From Ochromonas danica (taxonomy: Eukaryota; Sar; Chrysophyceae; Chromulinales; Chromulinaceae): a stretch of 64,000 nucleotides of DNA. A program made the translations under genes and the position numbers. The notes below the pieces were generated by a model. It made no database searches. It was not told the DNA's origin and was given only the letters and a program-made list of their open reading frames with translations. The first letter of the stretch is position 1. Each line of letters starts with the position of its first letter. This document shows, piece by piece, positions 1 to 10,646 of this stretch. Location of the stretch: the NCBI GenBank assembly GCA_015146655.1, contig VKHL01000040.1, forward strand, positions 124,001 to 188,000, in the 5' to 3' direction.

Positions 1-130
1 CAATACTACAAGCAAGTATCTAAGTCATCAATTATCAAACTCTATGTAATGAACTTAAGCTAATTTTATGACATGCAAAGATGCCATAAAGAATCTATCT
101 TGTAGCAGTAAGTGGGTTGGCTAGCATTCA

Positions 131-933
131 CTAGTGCTTGTTCTTCTTGGTGGTTGGGCCACTACCTGCCTCGACTGCTTCCTCGTGAAGTCGCTTGACA
201 GTCACTATGGGACTCAACGGCTCATTTGGTAAAAGGTCCGGCTGGACCTCATGAGGAGTGCGAAACTGACGATCTCCCGCGTCGCCAATACCAGGCAGAA
301 TCATGCCAGTGGGGGAGAGGTCGGGGTCCATGGCGCCGAGGTAGAGATCCACATCGGGGTGGAGCTCCATTAGGCGGTCAACGCCCACCTTCGAACCCAC
401 GGCACAAACCACAACAATCTTCTTTGCACCCCATTTCTTAAGAATGCTCACCACAGCATGGATGGTGTTGGCCGTGGCAATGCACGGGTCCACCACGAAA
501 GCAACATCACACTTTTCGTTTTTGGGTAAACGATTGTAATACTGGATAGGTAACAACGACTCCTTTGCTCGATACATGCCTGGAGAGAAAGAGTTTAAGA
601 TCACAAAGTCATAAGCAAAGGAAGAAGACGCGTACCGATGTGGTGCACAGTGGCTCTGGGCATGAGGTCCAGCATAGCGTCAGCCATGCACAGTCCAGCG
701 CGCAGGATGGGCACGATGGCCACATTGTCGGCCAGCTTAGAGCCTTCGAAGTCCACTTCCATGGGAGTACGGATCTTCTCAGTCTGCAGGTTGAGACCTC
801 GTGTGGCCTCATAGCCCAGGAAGTAAGTCAATTCCTTAAGCACGCGGCGAAAGTCATAGGAATTGGTCGTGATATTACGAAGATGGGTCATCTTGTGAGC
901 AATTAACGGGTGAGAAGCAACATGGAGAGGCAT
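131..933 (-). CDS. Uracil phosphoribosyltransferase (UPRT)
   Basis: UPRT makes UMP from uracil and PRPP in pyrimidine salvage, normally in the cytosol. The model has two exons (933-636 and 579-131) and a 56-bp GT-AG intron, giving 248 residues, the usual eukaryotic size (about 240). The split codon restores the conserved run VHHIG-MYRAKE. Family landmarks seen are VPILRAGLCMADAML in exon 1, the PRPP loop region FVVDPCIATANT, and the C-terminal PGIGDAGDRQFRTP uracil-binding segment. The PRPP loop reads ATANT where many bacterial enzymes read ATGGS; related deviations occur in eukaryotic members as I recall. The start is the ATG at 933, 10 bases after the end of an A-rich leader. No organelle presequence is apparent. 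Confidence 0.92.
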
Positions 934-1160
934 GGCGGAAGTAGAAGATTTAGAAAAATGGACAGATCTGATGAGGTTGAATTATAGGAATTCTGTTGAA
1001 AAGATACCGCCGTGCTGGCACTCAGCAGCTAGGAATTGAACTATTGTTACGATGCGTGGGTTACCTCCCCCTCCCACAACGGAAAACTTGTTGGGTTCCC
1101 GCGCAATAACCAATCGCCACCTCCTATGGACCTGCCACCTGATTCAATTCAAGTTTAATC

Positions 1161-2421
1161 ATGGATACTGACACTGAAGATTCTATTCGTTTTGAGATTA
1201 GTGAAATTAAAGCTCTTCCTATTGCTCAAAAGACAGAACACCATTTCAAGCGATTGAACGATCTGGAAGCTGAGATTCGTCGCAGACATCCTGAGCTTCA
1301 AGGTAATTCATCTTTCCATTCCATTTTCTGACAATAGACTTATGAATTTTCTTCTTAAATAATTATTTTGACAGCTGGAGCGAATTGTGGAAATGCTGGT
1401 TTGTGAGCTTTTTGTTTCTGATTTATTTCCAACAGCTTTTCTTCTTTAGTCAGAATTATGGAGTTTGAGCTCTCTTTTGCGAATGCAAGCACCAATTCAA
1501 TGGAAGTTGTCACTCAAGATTCTCTTCATCTGCACAACAACCAAACCCTGGATATCACCGTCAAATCATGCTGCATTGATTTCAGTGACTACGCCAACAA
1601 AAAGGCTGAAGCGTTGGATGTGGCAGGAGTCCATCTTTGATATTAGCTGACGATTCATTATTTCCATTGAGCACCGATCCTGCCATTGAAAACGCGGCAA
1701 AGGAAGTTCAGATCGAGTTGATGAAGCGAACTAGAGATAGATTTGGAGGAAGCTTCCGAATACACCAAAAGAGAGTTTATTGCTCCCCTGCTGATTGCCG
1801 CCGTCTGTGTCTGCAATGTTTCTGAGAAATTGATAATCATGTGCGAGAAGTCGGTGGTGGGAAAGCATGGCCGTGGTCCAATCGACTACACTTTGTTGTT
1901 TGAGCTCATTTTTGTTATCCTGACCGAAGCAAAAACCACCGACCTGCGGGGAGGACTGACTCAAAATATCGTCCAGCAGAGATCCTGTCGTGAGTCCCTT
2001 GCCAATGCCTTGGTTGTGCCCGTCACTTCAGTTGGTGAGACAAGAAAGCGAAAGTATGACCAGGCTTTTGATGTTGTTCGGACCATCCCCACTTTCGGTA
2101 TTGTGACAACAGGCGGACAGTGGCAATTCACGAAAGTTGATCGCAGTCGTGAAAATACGATGGTGACCAAATCATCAATCTTCAATCTTCTCCTTGAACC
2201 GTGTTCAGATGGCCACTCAACTGCAAAACATCGAAGTTATTCTTAGACGTATAGTGGGGGTGCTGAGGTATCAGATGGAAGAGGTTAATAGCCATGCGGA
2301 AGTGAAAGATTTGATGAAGAGCGTGGATCCGAAGGAATTGGCAAACATTGAAAGAGCTTTTCAGAGATCGGCCGAAGCCATGGGTGGTGACAATGAGGAC
2401 GATGCTGATGTCGAAGCTTAA
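1161..2421 (+). pseudogene. Crinkler-like PD-(D/E)XK nuclease-fold gene, interrupted
   Basis: Coding-like sequence runs from an ATG at 1161 to about 2421 but has no single open frame. The 5' part shows plausible short introns and possibly a very small exon near 1375-1398. The central part holds HGRGPIDYTLLF, ILTEAKTTDLRGG and a following Q, which fits the D...E-x-K-Q core of restriction-endonuclease-like folds. The GPIDY...EAK spacing resembles the C-terminal nuclease module of Crinkler (CRN)-type proteins of stramenopiles. The end, with ILRRIVGVLRYQMEEV, looks like the family's closing helices. The frame looks broken two or three times, so I treat it as a relic; the fairly intact motifs suggest recent loss. 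No LFLAK-type translocation header is seen. The family assignment is inference from motifs. Confidence 0.5.
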
Positions 2422-3224
2422 ATGAACTGTGATTGACAATTAATTGCTTTCAAACAAACACACCACACCACATCACATCCGAACACCACATTTGACCATA
2501 TCATATCACATCACATTACACAAACATCGCAAAGAAAGCAAACAACTTGAGACCTTCAATAATAGAGGTGGATCTATCCTCACCTGTGATCATACAGAGT
2601 CGAGATGTGTCTGTTGTGAGCAGAGACAAAAACGTTTTGGTGAAAATGTTCTGCTCTGTTTACAGTCAATTAGACTGCTGAGGGTAGATGCAGTCTATTA
2701 GGGAGTAGCTGGCTGTACAAGCATATTTTCATTGTTAACTCAGGGTAGTATTTCCTGTGTACGGCCAAATGCTACAAGTCTTAACACCACACGCATTGCA
2801 ATGTGGAATAGCCGCCCTACATCTTGCAATGGTAGAGGTTGCCACTGAGTCGGAACGCCAGTGCTTTAAAAGCAACGACAACAAAATTGAATGTAAAATT
2901 GGAAATAGTCTACTACAAGTCACAAGCACACACGACCATCATGCACATCTAAATTATGTTGAAGAAGTCGATATCGATCCAAAGGATCTGCTTCAGTGAG
3001 TTCAGCGAGTCTCAATTAATTTTGAAAAAATGGAGACATAACTGAAGGTGTACACAGTCACATCACTGCAAGACTACTAGTAGCAGACTAAACTACAAGA
3101 CTGACCACGCCTCAAAGAATACAGCCCATCATAGGATGCCATTTGGCATTCATACAATATTCTTTGGCTTTTTGCTTGCATTCATTTGCTTGTTTTCATC
3201 AGCACTCATTGCTCGCTCCTTGCC
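2422..3224. other. Intergenic, no gene seen
   Basis: About 800 bases between the interrupted nuclease-like gene and the tandem-module gene. Short open frames are present on both strands but none shows codon bias, a domain or splice support. A run of CAC/CATCACA-rich low-complexity sequence lies at about 2456-2530. Confidence 0.5.
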
Positions 3225-6173
3225 TTAAAAGCCAAAAGCGTGTGCTATTGACTTACCAGTTTTGGTGGCAAAGTTCGAAACACTTTTACTAGCACTGTTA
3301 AAAGCATTGGCAGCGCCACTCCCAATAGTGTTACCTAGATTGATAACACCATCAGAAACTTTATTACCTGCAGACGCCAATGCATCTTCTGATTTCTTAA
3401 TACCATAATTAGTCACTTGTGTAACAGCATCAGCAGCTTGTTGTGCAGCCTTAACAGAATCGTTATAAACTTGTTCTGCTTGTTTAGCTGCTACAAGTGC
3501 CTGGTCTGCAAGATATTGTAATTCATCTTGCGTATTGTTGTAAGCAACTGCTGCCTGGTTAACTCCGCACGATGCATACGTGATGGCTTGGTTAATAGAC
3601 TTACCAGCATTCAACGCAGCATTAATGGCAACGATTGTTGGATTGAGATCAAGGTCTACATTAACGTCCGCTTTTAAGCCGATTAAAACAGCAGCCTCGC
3701 CAGAGATGCCTATGCTAATCTTGTTATCCTGGAATGTAACGTGTTCTTCACCTTCAGCACCAATTTGTTCACCGTAACTTACATCTGCACCACCGTCGGC
3801 ACCAACACCACCAATTACAGTAGTTACACCTACTGAACCATTTACTCCTGCGCCAATACTATAACCTGCGATTGCACCTGCTGAAATAGTAGCACCATCT
3901 TCACCGACCGCTAAACTACCGTCGGCGCGAACATAAACTTCTGCGTAAACACTTGCATTGCCTTGTGCTGAAGCTTCCGCAAGTTGAATACCTAATAAAA
4001 CTGCAGCTGCTTGTGCTTCTGCATTCACACTTGCTTCTATTTTAATATCCATGTCAACCGTAGCACCTACTGTTACATTATTACCATCGAGACCTGCATT
4101 GGCTTCTGCTGATTCACTCGCAGATGCACTCGCAGAAGCACCAGCTGAACCACCAGCACCAATACTTCCGGTGCTATCGCCAATCGAGGTCGAACCACCT
4201 GTTGATCCTTCAACCCCAGCCTCGGCACTTGCACTTTCTCCAGCACTTGCATGCTTTCCATCTATGCCCGCGTGTGCTTCTCCGCTAGCGCTTGCTGATC
4301 CACGAAAAGAAACACCGTTCATTTTAATATGAACATCGGTTTCTACCTTTGCTTGTACTGCGGCTTGCGCTTGTACCGCTGCTTGATTCTTTGCATCATA
4401 ATCTGCTTTACTACTTGCTTCAGTTGCAGCAGCTTGATTAGCAGCAGTCTGTGCATCCACAATTGACTGAACTTCGCCGTAAATAGTTACACCGACTCCG
4501 ACATCACCACCATCGTCTTTAACATGCACTTGCAACCAGTGTTCGCCTGCTTCTAGTAATACAGCTGCGCTCCAGGTGTGTTGGAAGTCTTTAATATCCA
4601 CAACTTTTTTACCATCGATAGAAACCCAACCTTCTGAACCGTCGCAAGATCCGACAATTGTATAATATGCTCTTGCGGGTACAGTGAAGCCAGCACTTGT
4701 GTCAACTACATTCTGATATGGGTTCGGCCATGCAGCGTTTGCATTTAAGAATTGACACCATCCTCCGTGTGTTTTAGGAATCCATCCCCAGTTACGCATA
4801 GCATAGTTTTTAAGGCTAAAGAAAGTGGTCGATGATCTATCGACGCTGACAGCGACACCATAATTCCCACCGTCATCCTTGCCATAGATTCGAATATTAT
4901 GATTACCAGCATTTAACCAAACATTGGTTGACCAAACATTCGAAAAATCTATGATATCCAGAACTTGAACTCCGTCAATCCATACTGTACCATAATTATC
5001 ACACGAAGCGTTTACAGCATAATATCCATCTTTGGGTGCATTGAATGACCATGTTTGATCTACCTGGTTTTTGTAGGCAGATAACCAAACAGCGTTAGAT
5101 CTTAGGAAAGGACCCCAATCACTACAGGTTCGTGCCGACCAACCGCCTGATTTTAATGCTTCTGATCTTAAATCGAATATACTGGTTGATCTATCGACGC
5201 TGACAGCGACACCATAATTCCCACCGTTATCCTTGCCATAGATTCGAATATTGTGATTACCAGCATTTAACCAAACATTGGTTGACCAAACATTCGAAAA
5301 ATCTATGATATCCAGAACTTGAACTCCGTCAATCCATACTGTACCATAATTATCACACGAAGCGTTTACAGCATAATATCCATCTTTGGGTGCATTGAAT
5401 GACCATGTTTGATCTACCTGGTTTTTGTAGGCAGATAACCAAACAGCGTTAGATCTTAGGAAAGGACCCCAATCACTACAGGTTCGTGCCGACCAACCGC
5501 CTGATTTTAATGCTTCTGATCTTAAATCGAATATACTGGTTGATCTATCGACGCTGACAGCGACACCATAATTCCCACCGTTATCCTTGCCATAGATTCG
5601 AATATTGTGATTACCAGCATTTAACCAAACATTGGTTGACCAAACATTCGAAAAATCTATGATATCCAGAACTTGAACTCCGTCAATCCATACTGTACCA
5701 TAATTATCACACGAAGCGTTTACAGCATAATATCCATCTTTGGGTGCATTGAATGACCATGTTTGATCTACCTGGTTTTTGTAGGCAGATAACCAAACAG
5801 CGTTAGATCTTAGGAAAGGACCCCAATCACTACAGGTTCGTGCCGACCAACCGCCTGATTTTAATGCTTCTGATCTTAAATCGAAAACTGGTCTAGAATC
5901 TTCAAAAGTCAAGTCATCGCCGTTTTCGTCGTTGGTAGATGGCGTTGGTGCACAAAGCACTTGATCTGTACTGTCAATAGTACAGACCCAGCTTTCTTCT
6001 TCGATTATTAATGACTCTTGACCTATATCCTCATTAGTAGCATAATAGGCGCAGCGTCTTTTTTTCAATGACTCCGCATGATGATGCACTTGACCTATAT
6101 CCTCATTTGCATAATGGGCGCGTTGTCTTTTACCGATTATCAATGATTTTGCACGATGATGCACTTGATCCAT
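3225..6173 (-). CDS. 982-residue tandem beta-sandwich-module protein with Ala/Gly/Ser-rich tail
   Basis: A single-exon gene of unknown function. Residues 1-96 hold a short internal repeat (VHHRAKSL / VHHHAESL, each followed by NEDIGQ). Residues 97-450 are three 118-residue modules, nearly identical, each with WGPFLRSNAVW, APKDGYYAVNASCDN, VWIDG and GKD(N/D)GGNYGVAVSV. A diverged fourth copy follows (about 451-565; GYY becomes AYY, GVGVTIYGE). The alternating Y/W/G pattern and the 'W-I-D-G' strand recall PA14-like or other carbohydrate-binding beta-sandwich folds, but I cannot assign a family. The rest is Ala-rich helical sequence, an Ala/Gly/Ser stretch of probable solenoid or low-complexity type, then a second Ala-rich helical region and an AFGF terminus. 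No N-terminal signal peptide is visible, which is odd for an adhesin-like protein. A TATTTAAA motif lies about 50 bp upstream (6223-6230). The lack of introns and bacterial-looking composition make transfer possible but unproven. Confidence 0.8.
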   Translation of the reverse strand: MDQVHHRAKSLIIGKRQRAHYANEDIGQVHHHAESLKKRRCAYYATNEDIGQESLIIEEESWVCTIDSTDQVLCAPTPSTNDENGDDLTFEDSRPVFDLRSEALKSGGWSARTCSDWGPFLRSNAVWLSAYKNQVDQTWSFNAPKDGYYAVNASCDNYGTVWIDGVQVLDIIDFSNVWSTNVWLNAGNHNIRIYGKDNGGNYGVAVSVDRSTSIFDLRSEALKSGGWSARTCSDWGPFLRSNAVWLSAYKNQVDQTWSFNAPKDGYYAVNASCDNYGTVWIDGVQVLDIIDFSNVWSTNVWLNAGNHNIRIYGKDNGGNYGVAVSVDRSTSIFDLRSEALKSGGWSARTCSDWGPFLRSNAVWLSAYKNQVDQTWSFNAPKDGYYAVNASCDNYGTVWIDGVQVLDIIDFSNVWSTNVWLNAGNHNIRIYGKDDGGNYGVAVSVDRSSTTFFSLKNYAMRNWGWIPKTHGGWCQFLNANAAWPNPYQNVVDTSAGFTVPARAYYTIVGSCDGSEGWVSIDGKKVVDIKDFQHTWSAAVLLEAGEHWLQVHVKDDGGDVGVGVTIYGEVQSIVDAQTAANQAAATEASSKADYDAKNQAAVQAQAAVQAKVETDVHIKMNGVSFRGSASASGEAHAGIDGKHASAGESASAEAGVEGSTGGSTSIGDSTGSIGAGGSAGASASASASESAEANAGLDGNNVTVGATVDMDIKIEASVNAEAQAAAVLLGIQLAEASAQGNASVYAEVYVRADGSLAVGEDGATISAGAIAGYSIGAGVNGSVGVTTVIGGVGADGGADVSYGEQIGAEGEEHVTFQDNKISIGISGEAAVLIGLKADVNVDLDLNPTIVAINAALNAGKSINQAITYASCGVNQAAVAYNNTQDELQYLADQALVAAKQAEQVYNDSVKAAQQAADAVTQVTNYGIKKSEDALASAGNKVSDGVINLGNTIGSGAANAFNSASKSVSNFATKTGKSIAHAFGF
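4824..5885 (-). repeat. Three tandem 354-bp coding repeats
   Basis: Three head-to-tail copies of a 354-bp unit inside the tandem-module gene. The phrase starting ctatcgacgctgac recurs at 4837, 5191 and 5545. The copies at 5191 and 5545 look identical over the stretches compared; the copy at 4837 differs at a few sites (for example gtcatcc for gttatcc). Near-identity at silent sites points to recent duplication or ongoing gene conversion. Confidence 0.95.
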
Positions 6174-6992
6174 TTATTGCTCTTCCTTTGAAAGTATACT
6201 GACACAAGTGACTTTGGGTTTTTAAATAATACTAGTTCTTCGTCGAAAATTGGAGCAATGTTCCAATCTTCTTTTTGCCAGAGGCTGTGACGACAATCAA
6301 TTGTGAAAGCAGCCCTTTAAACCGCGACCGACAAAGGCAAGCCGTGCTGCCAAAGATACGCAGAAGGTGTTCTTCTTCAAGATCGCATGGAAGAAAGAAG
6401 GCTTTGGACCGGGGGAGGGGCAGGGGGAGGGGCAATGCATTTGCAAAAGATCCCGCCGACCCCAACGTTGTTCCGATGATAAAACAAAAGGGGGAGGGGC
6501 AAAATGAGACTTTTGGGAGAGGGATGTGTGTGATTTAAATCTTATTTTAAGGGTTCGGAAAACAACACAGTTAAGGCCTTTTTTTATGAAACAAACAGTT
6601 TTTAGATAGTGCAGCGCTTTGACATTTCCAGTTTTCGGCCGGCTGGCTGTGCATGCGATGGCGTGGGACAAGAATAACTGGAACTCGACCACTTTTTGTA
6701 GTCTTTGCCATTAGTCCATGTGGATAACAATAGTGTGACTTGGTGGGATGTGATGTGATGGCAACAGTTCAGTAAAAACCGCGATAAAGCTTCATTATTT
6801 TATAACAAAGCTATGAAGACTTATGTAGATGAAACGTAAAATTAAAGAGATTAAACTGTGGCTTAGATAAACAAGACTCACTGACGCTAAAAGACTAAAT
6901 TTCTTCAATGGATCACTCAATGACACACTCGATCAGTGAACAGAACTGACCACGCGAGTGACATTGATGTTAAGATACATAGTTATCAATGT
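6174..6992. other. Intergenic, no gene seen
   Basis: About 820 bases upstream of the tandem-module gene and downstream of the decayed kinase. It contains a G-rich patch (gggggagggg repeats, about 6410-6500). No convincing coding sequence. Confidence 0.5.
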
Positions 6993-8866
6993 TTAATAAA
7001 CGACAGATTGCATTGCAATGATGGATTTGTCAGTCCTACCACAGCCGTAGCTGGGTTTATTTGAATGAATGCAAGGGTCGGTAAGTTTGAAAACAGCCGC
7101 TCCTTCTTCAACCTTGAGCTCTCCCTGGAGATCCCAGCATTGTACGTTTGGTGTGACGATCAGTGTGCAAAAATGCTTGAGGAACATCCGCCTCTAAGAC
7201 CTCTCCCTCAAGTTGACGGACAAACTCGCTTGCAATAGGTCCCAAATCTTTCCCTTGAATGTCTTCCCCTCTATCTTCTTCCTCATCCCCTTCCTCAAGC
7301 TTCCGCTCTCTTTCCCAGAAGACCCTTGGATGGATCAGCAAAGACGAGCGAACTCTACTGCTCGCAAGTTTTCCCTTCCGATGCCATCAACAGCTCCCGC
7401 ATTATCGTTCCATTTCATGTAGATATTCGGATCAAGACGACTTTCACAAAGAAATGCTTTTTCCTCGTGGGTCTCGTCGTTACGATATTCATAATAAACA
7501 CAACAAGGAAGAAAGATAACTCGAGGAATTTCTGAACTCACCCCTAAACGATCCAATTTCCCATCAAAGCATCGAGCGAGTTTGGCGGCTTTCATTTGGG
7601 TTTGACAAATGTTTTGTGCCAATAGCGGAGAAATTTCAGCTTAGAAACACTCCTTCGCAACAAGAGGCTGACCAACAGGTTGGGCATTTGCATCTATCTC
7701 TGTCATGAATAACACTATTCTCTCGGCGCCTTCACCAAAATAAGCCTTGCTCAAGGCGATGCCCACTGCATCTGGGTGTTCGAGACTAAGCGCCGCAGGT
7801 CGTCGAGAAAGAATCTCCCACCATATAAAGAAGTGGAAAAGTCACTCGGCTTCTCATCAAAGAAGAAGAACAAACTAAGTGCACATTGCGCATGAGCATA
7901 TCGACTAAGCACTTCAAATGCGGCACGAAAAGCTGGTAAGTAGTTTCCATGCCTACGAGCTCCTCCTTCCCCTGCAACATCGACCAAATCGTTGTACAAC
8001 TCCCAGCTAATTGGTTCACATCGAATCTTTGTCTCACGAGAGTCTCGCATCTCTAACACAGTGGCCACATCAGTGAAGGCATGTCCATTAGCACGACTAA
8101 ACAAGCCCGAGTTGATCGGTGGTAGAGACTCTGCAATGTATTCTTCTGCCAGATTTTAATACACGCCTCTTGCGCGAGAGGAATGACCGTTCATATCCGC
8201 TTTACCCATAGAACCAGACATATCAATAATCATCACCGTATGAGAAGTGATGATAGAGGGATCAGCTCGTAAGCGGCGACGCGCCTCTTCACAGCGCCGA
8301 TGATAAGCAACCGGAATCACCTCTCTATAGAGAGGTAATTCGATTTGCTTCTAAGGAAGTCAATTGCTTGGAGAGTAACCGTTTACCCCCAAAAGGGACT
8401 TCATTCGCACCACTCACAGGGAGTGCTACCTCCTCCTTTTCCTCCACAGTCATTTCATCCTCATTCACTGACTCTTCTTCCTTCTTTGCTTTGACTTCTT
8501 CTTCTAGTGCTTGTACTGCAAACCAGTCCACCTTGGCCTTCTTCTTCTCTTTCACTACTCCCTCTTCATCACTGGGGGCAGAATGAGTCTCTTCTTCTCC
8601 TTCTTCCTTAGACCTCTTCTTGTCTTTTTTCTTAGACTTCTTCTCTTCTTGATTGTTCTTGTCATCTATTGAGGATGATGCCACAGCTGCTGGGTGGGTA
8701 GCATCATCATCATCAACAGGAGGTAATTCTGATTTATTCTTCTCGGAAGAACTCTTGGATTTCTTGACTTCATTATTAGCTTCAGAACTGGCTGAAGCTT
8801 TAGTGGTCTCACGACGTTTTTTCTCTTCCTTGGCCAAAAGTCGTTTATGGGTTGAACTATTCTTAC
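6993..8866 (-). pseudogene. Decayed vWA-alpha-kinase (vwkA-like) gene
   Basis: Read right to left, the fragments follow the order of a von Willebrand A/alpha-kinase fusion. A Lys/Glu-rich head (KRLLAKEEKKRRE at 8850-8810, then acidic low complexity) precedes the vWA core, with VMIIDMSGSMG (MIDAS DxSxS, near 8205) and FFFDEKPSD (near 7850). An alpha-kinase domain follows: QPLVAKECF, TQMKAAKLARCF, YMKWNDNAGAV, PQAFLH, CWDLQGELK and FKLTDPCIHS. I see at least five breaks: in-frame stops near 8158 and 7645, and frame changes near 8330, 7335 and 7165. No ATG fits the head, which starts near 8866. Introns of normal size cannot explain these, since the motifs on both sides are contiguous. Alpha-kinases of this type phosphorylate Ser/Thr; this copy cannot make the enzyme. 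Confidence 0.8.
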
Positions 8867-8994
8867 GATGCGTGCGATGCGAAGGGAATCCGGGAAGGGC
8901 AACACGGCGGAAGGCAAACCAAACTTCACCTCCAACGGGCTTGACTTCACTCCACAGAACAAAAGCTAGGAATAACTGTGACGTCGACTTTGTT

Positions 8995-9873
8995 ATGGGA
9001 GCTTCACCATCTGCTCAGCCTGGATATCCAGGCCATCCTGGATTTATCGCTGCTGCTTTAGGGAACAAGACTGAAGAAGAAGTGAAATACTTCCTCATGC
9101 CTGTCTACTACACCACTGCACCCCTCCTGCCGCACGAGAAGGAGCTCGCCGTCAAGGCTTGGAAAGAAATTGCCAATGCTCGAGCTAAGGAATTCTGGAG
9201 AGTAAAGAATCTGGATCCCGAAGCTGTGACCTGCAAGACTCCTATGGAGTACTTCGGCAATCAGTTCTTCTTGAGACTCTTTGAAGTCCACCCAACCTGT
9301 CGCAGTCTCTTTTCGAAAGGCTCCATGAGAGAAGGACAAGCACTTTTGCGTATGATATCCTTCATTGTCTCCGAGATTGACAACGAGGAGAAGCTGGAGA
9401 AGAATTTGACCACCTTGGCCCACTCGCACAACAAGCTGGGCGTCAAGGCGGTGGAATGTCAGTCCTAACCTTGCGTCGACTGTTGAGTCTTTAATCCTTG
9501 ACCATGTCTCTTGTGCACTCTAGATGGTTTGTTCGGAGAGGTGCTGTTCGCCACCCTTAAGAGGTGTCTGGGAGAGGAGTACGATCAAGCCACCCATGCG
9601 GCCTGGATCAAAATCTATTCTCGCATTCTCTCCTTTGTGGTACCCATCGTTGTGCACTATGAGATCACTCATAAGCCTGAAGTGGCTGTCAAAGCACACA
9701 AACGCATGGAAGTTGTGCTGGGTGCTCATGTAACCAGTCACGAGCAGACAACGCCTTTTTGCTCTCGCTCTGGAGATGATCCTGATGTCGCGATAATTGA
9801 CAACAAAACAATCCCTCCACCTGCAAAGCCAGGCGAAGGTCTCCATCACCCTCCCAGCACCCCTGCGCTTTGA
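8995..9873 (+). CDS. Globin 1, N-myristoylation-type start
   Basis: A heme-binding globin of the protist/neuroglobin-like kind; ligand and partner are unknown. Exons 8995-9457 and 9524-9873 flank a 66-bp GT-AG intron, giving 270 residues. Family landmarks are YFGNQFFLRLFEVHPTCRSLF (helices B-D) and LTTLAHSHNKLGVKAVEYG, which carries the probable proximal His (SHNKLGV), then LFGEVLFATLKRCLG and WIKIYSRILSFVVP (helices G-H). The start MGASPS fits an N-myristoylation signal (Gly2, Ser6), so membrane tethering is likely. The last 45 or so residues are a disordered Pro-rich tail. The intron splits the Tyr codon of VEYG exactly as in the second globin at 57.5 kb, so the two are paralogs. The reading frame is open upstream of 8995 but runs into the opposite-strand relic; the ATG at 8995 is preferred. 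Confidence 0.88.
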
Positions 9874-10646
9874 CAGGCGCTATTTCGATATTGTATTGTG
9901 TTTGATTTTCAGCCAGTAGCTTTCGTTTGCATTCTTTATCGTGCCGCATGCTATAAGAAATATAGGTATCCGTCCATCGTGACATCGTAATTGATTAAAA
10001 GGAATTTTTTCCTTCATCTCATTTCGAAGACATTTACGTTAGTTTAAAGCTCTGCATCAAATGGTGTCTGCCAACACCCTGAGCAGATTGATTGGTTGAT
10101 TGATGATCGCTTCCCCCACCTCTCACTAGATCTACTCTTCTTGCTAACTCCACGGACTACTGATGGTGATGTGGGTAAGAGAAGTCCACGGAATGGCAGT
10201 CCCATCGTAGTGTTTTCTTCCTTTACAATAGAACAGACAGTGAGACCAGCCATCTCTGAACCATGGGATGTTGATGAGTGGGTCAAGCAAAAATAGCATT
10301 GATAAGAGCATTATTGCAAATGCATCGAAGAAATGCTGACTTTTATTGCTCATGGCTGGCATTGCAAGTCTGTTTAGATGAATTGAGTACTGCAGTTCTG
10401 CTCCCAAACAGCTTCTGTGCGAAAGATTGCCACACACCTGCATATCGATGAGTGATCTGCACTACTCATCTATGACACGACTTGTCTTCGGCCTATCATG
10501 CGGTAGCACGAAGTTGGAGGACATGTGGGTTGTCATGCAATGCTGTCAAGCGTGTTCATCATGCCCAACCTGCTGACTGGGAACATTTTATCCTCCGACG
10601 GAGTATTTCACCTGATGTGCCAAATATAAGGAAGCTTGGCTAGATA
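9874..10646. other. Intergenic between convergent genes, nothing seen
   Basis: About 770 bases between the ends of globin 1 (+) and the fucosyltransferase-like gene (-). Short open frames here lack domains or coding bias. It presumably holds both 3' UTRs. Confidence 0.5.

Noticed and set aside
9058-9429. Long minus-strand open frame over globin 1
   Set aside because: It is the shadow of the globin exon; no domain, and the globin frame carries the clear motifs and splice sites.
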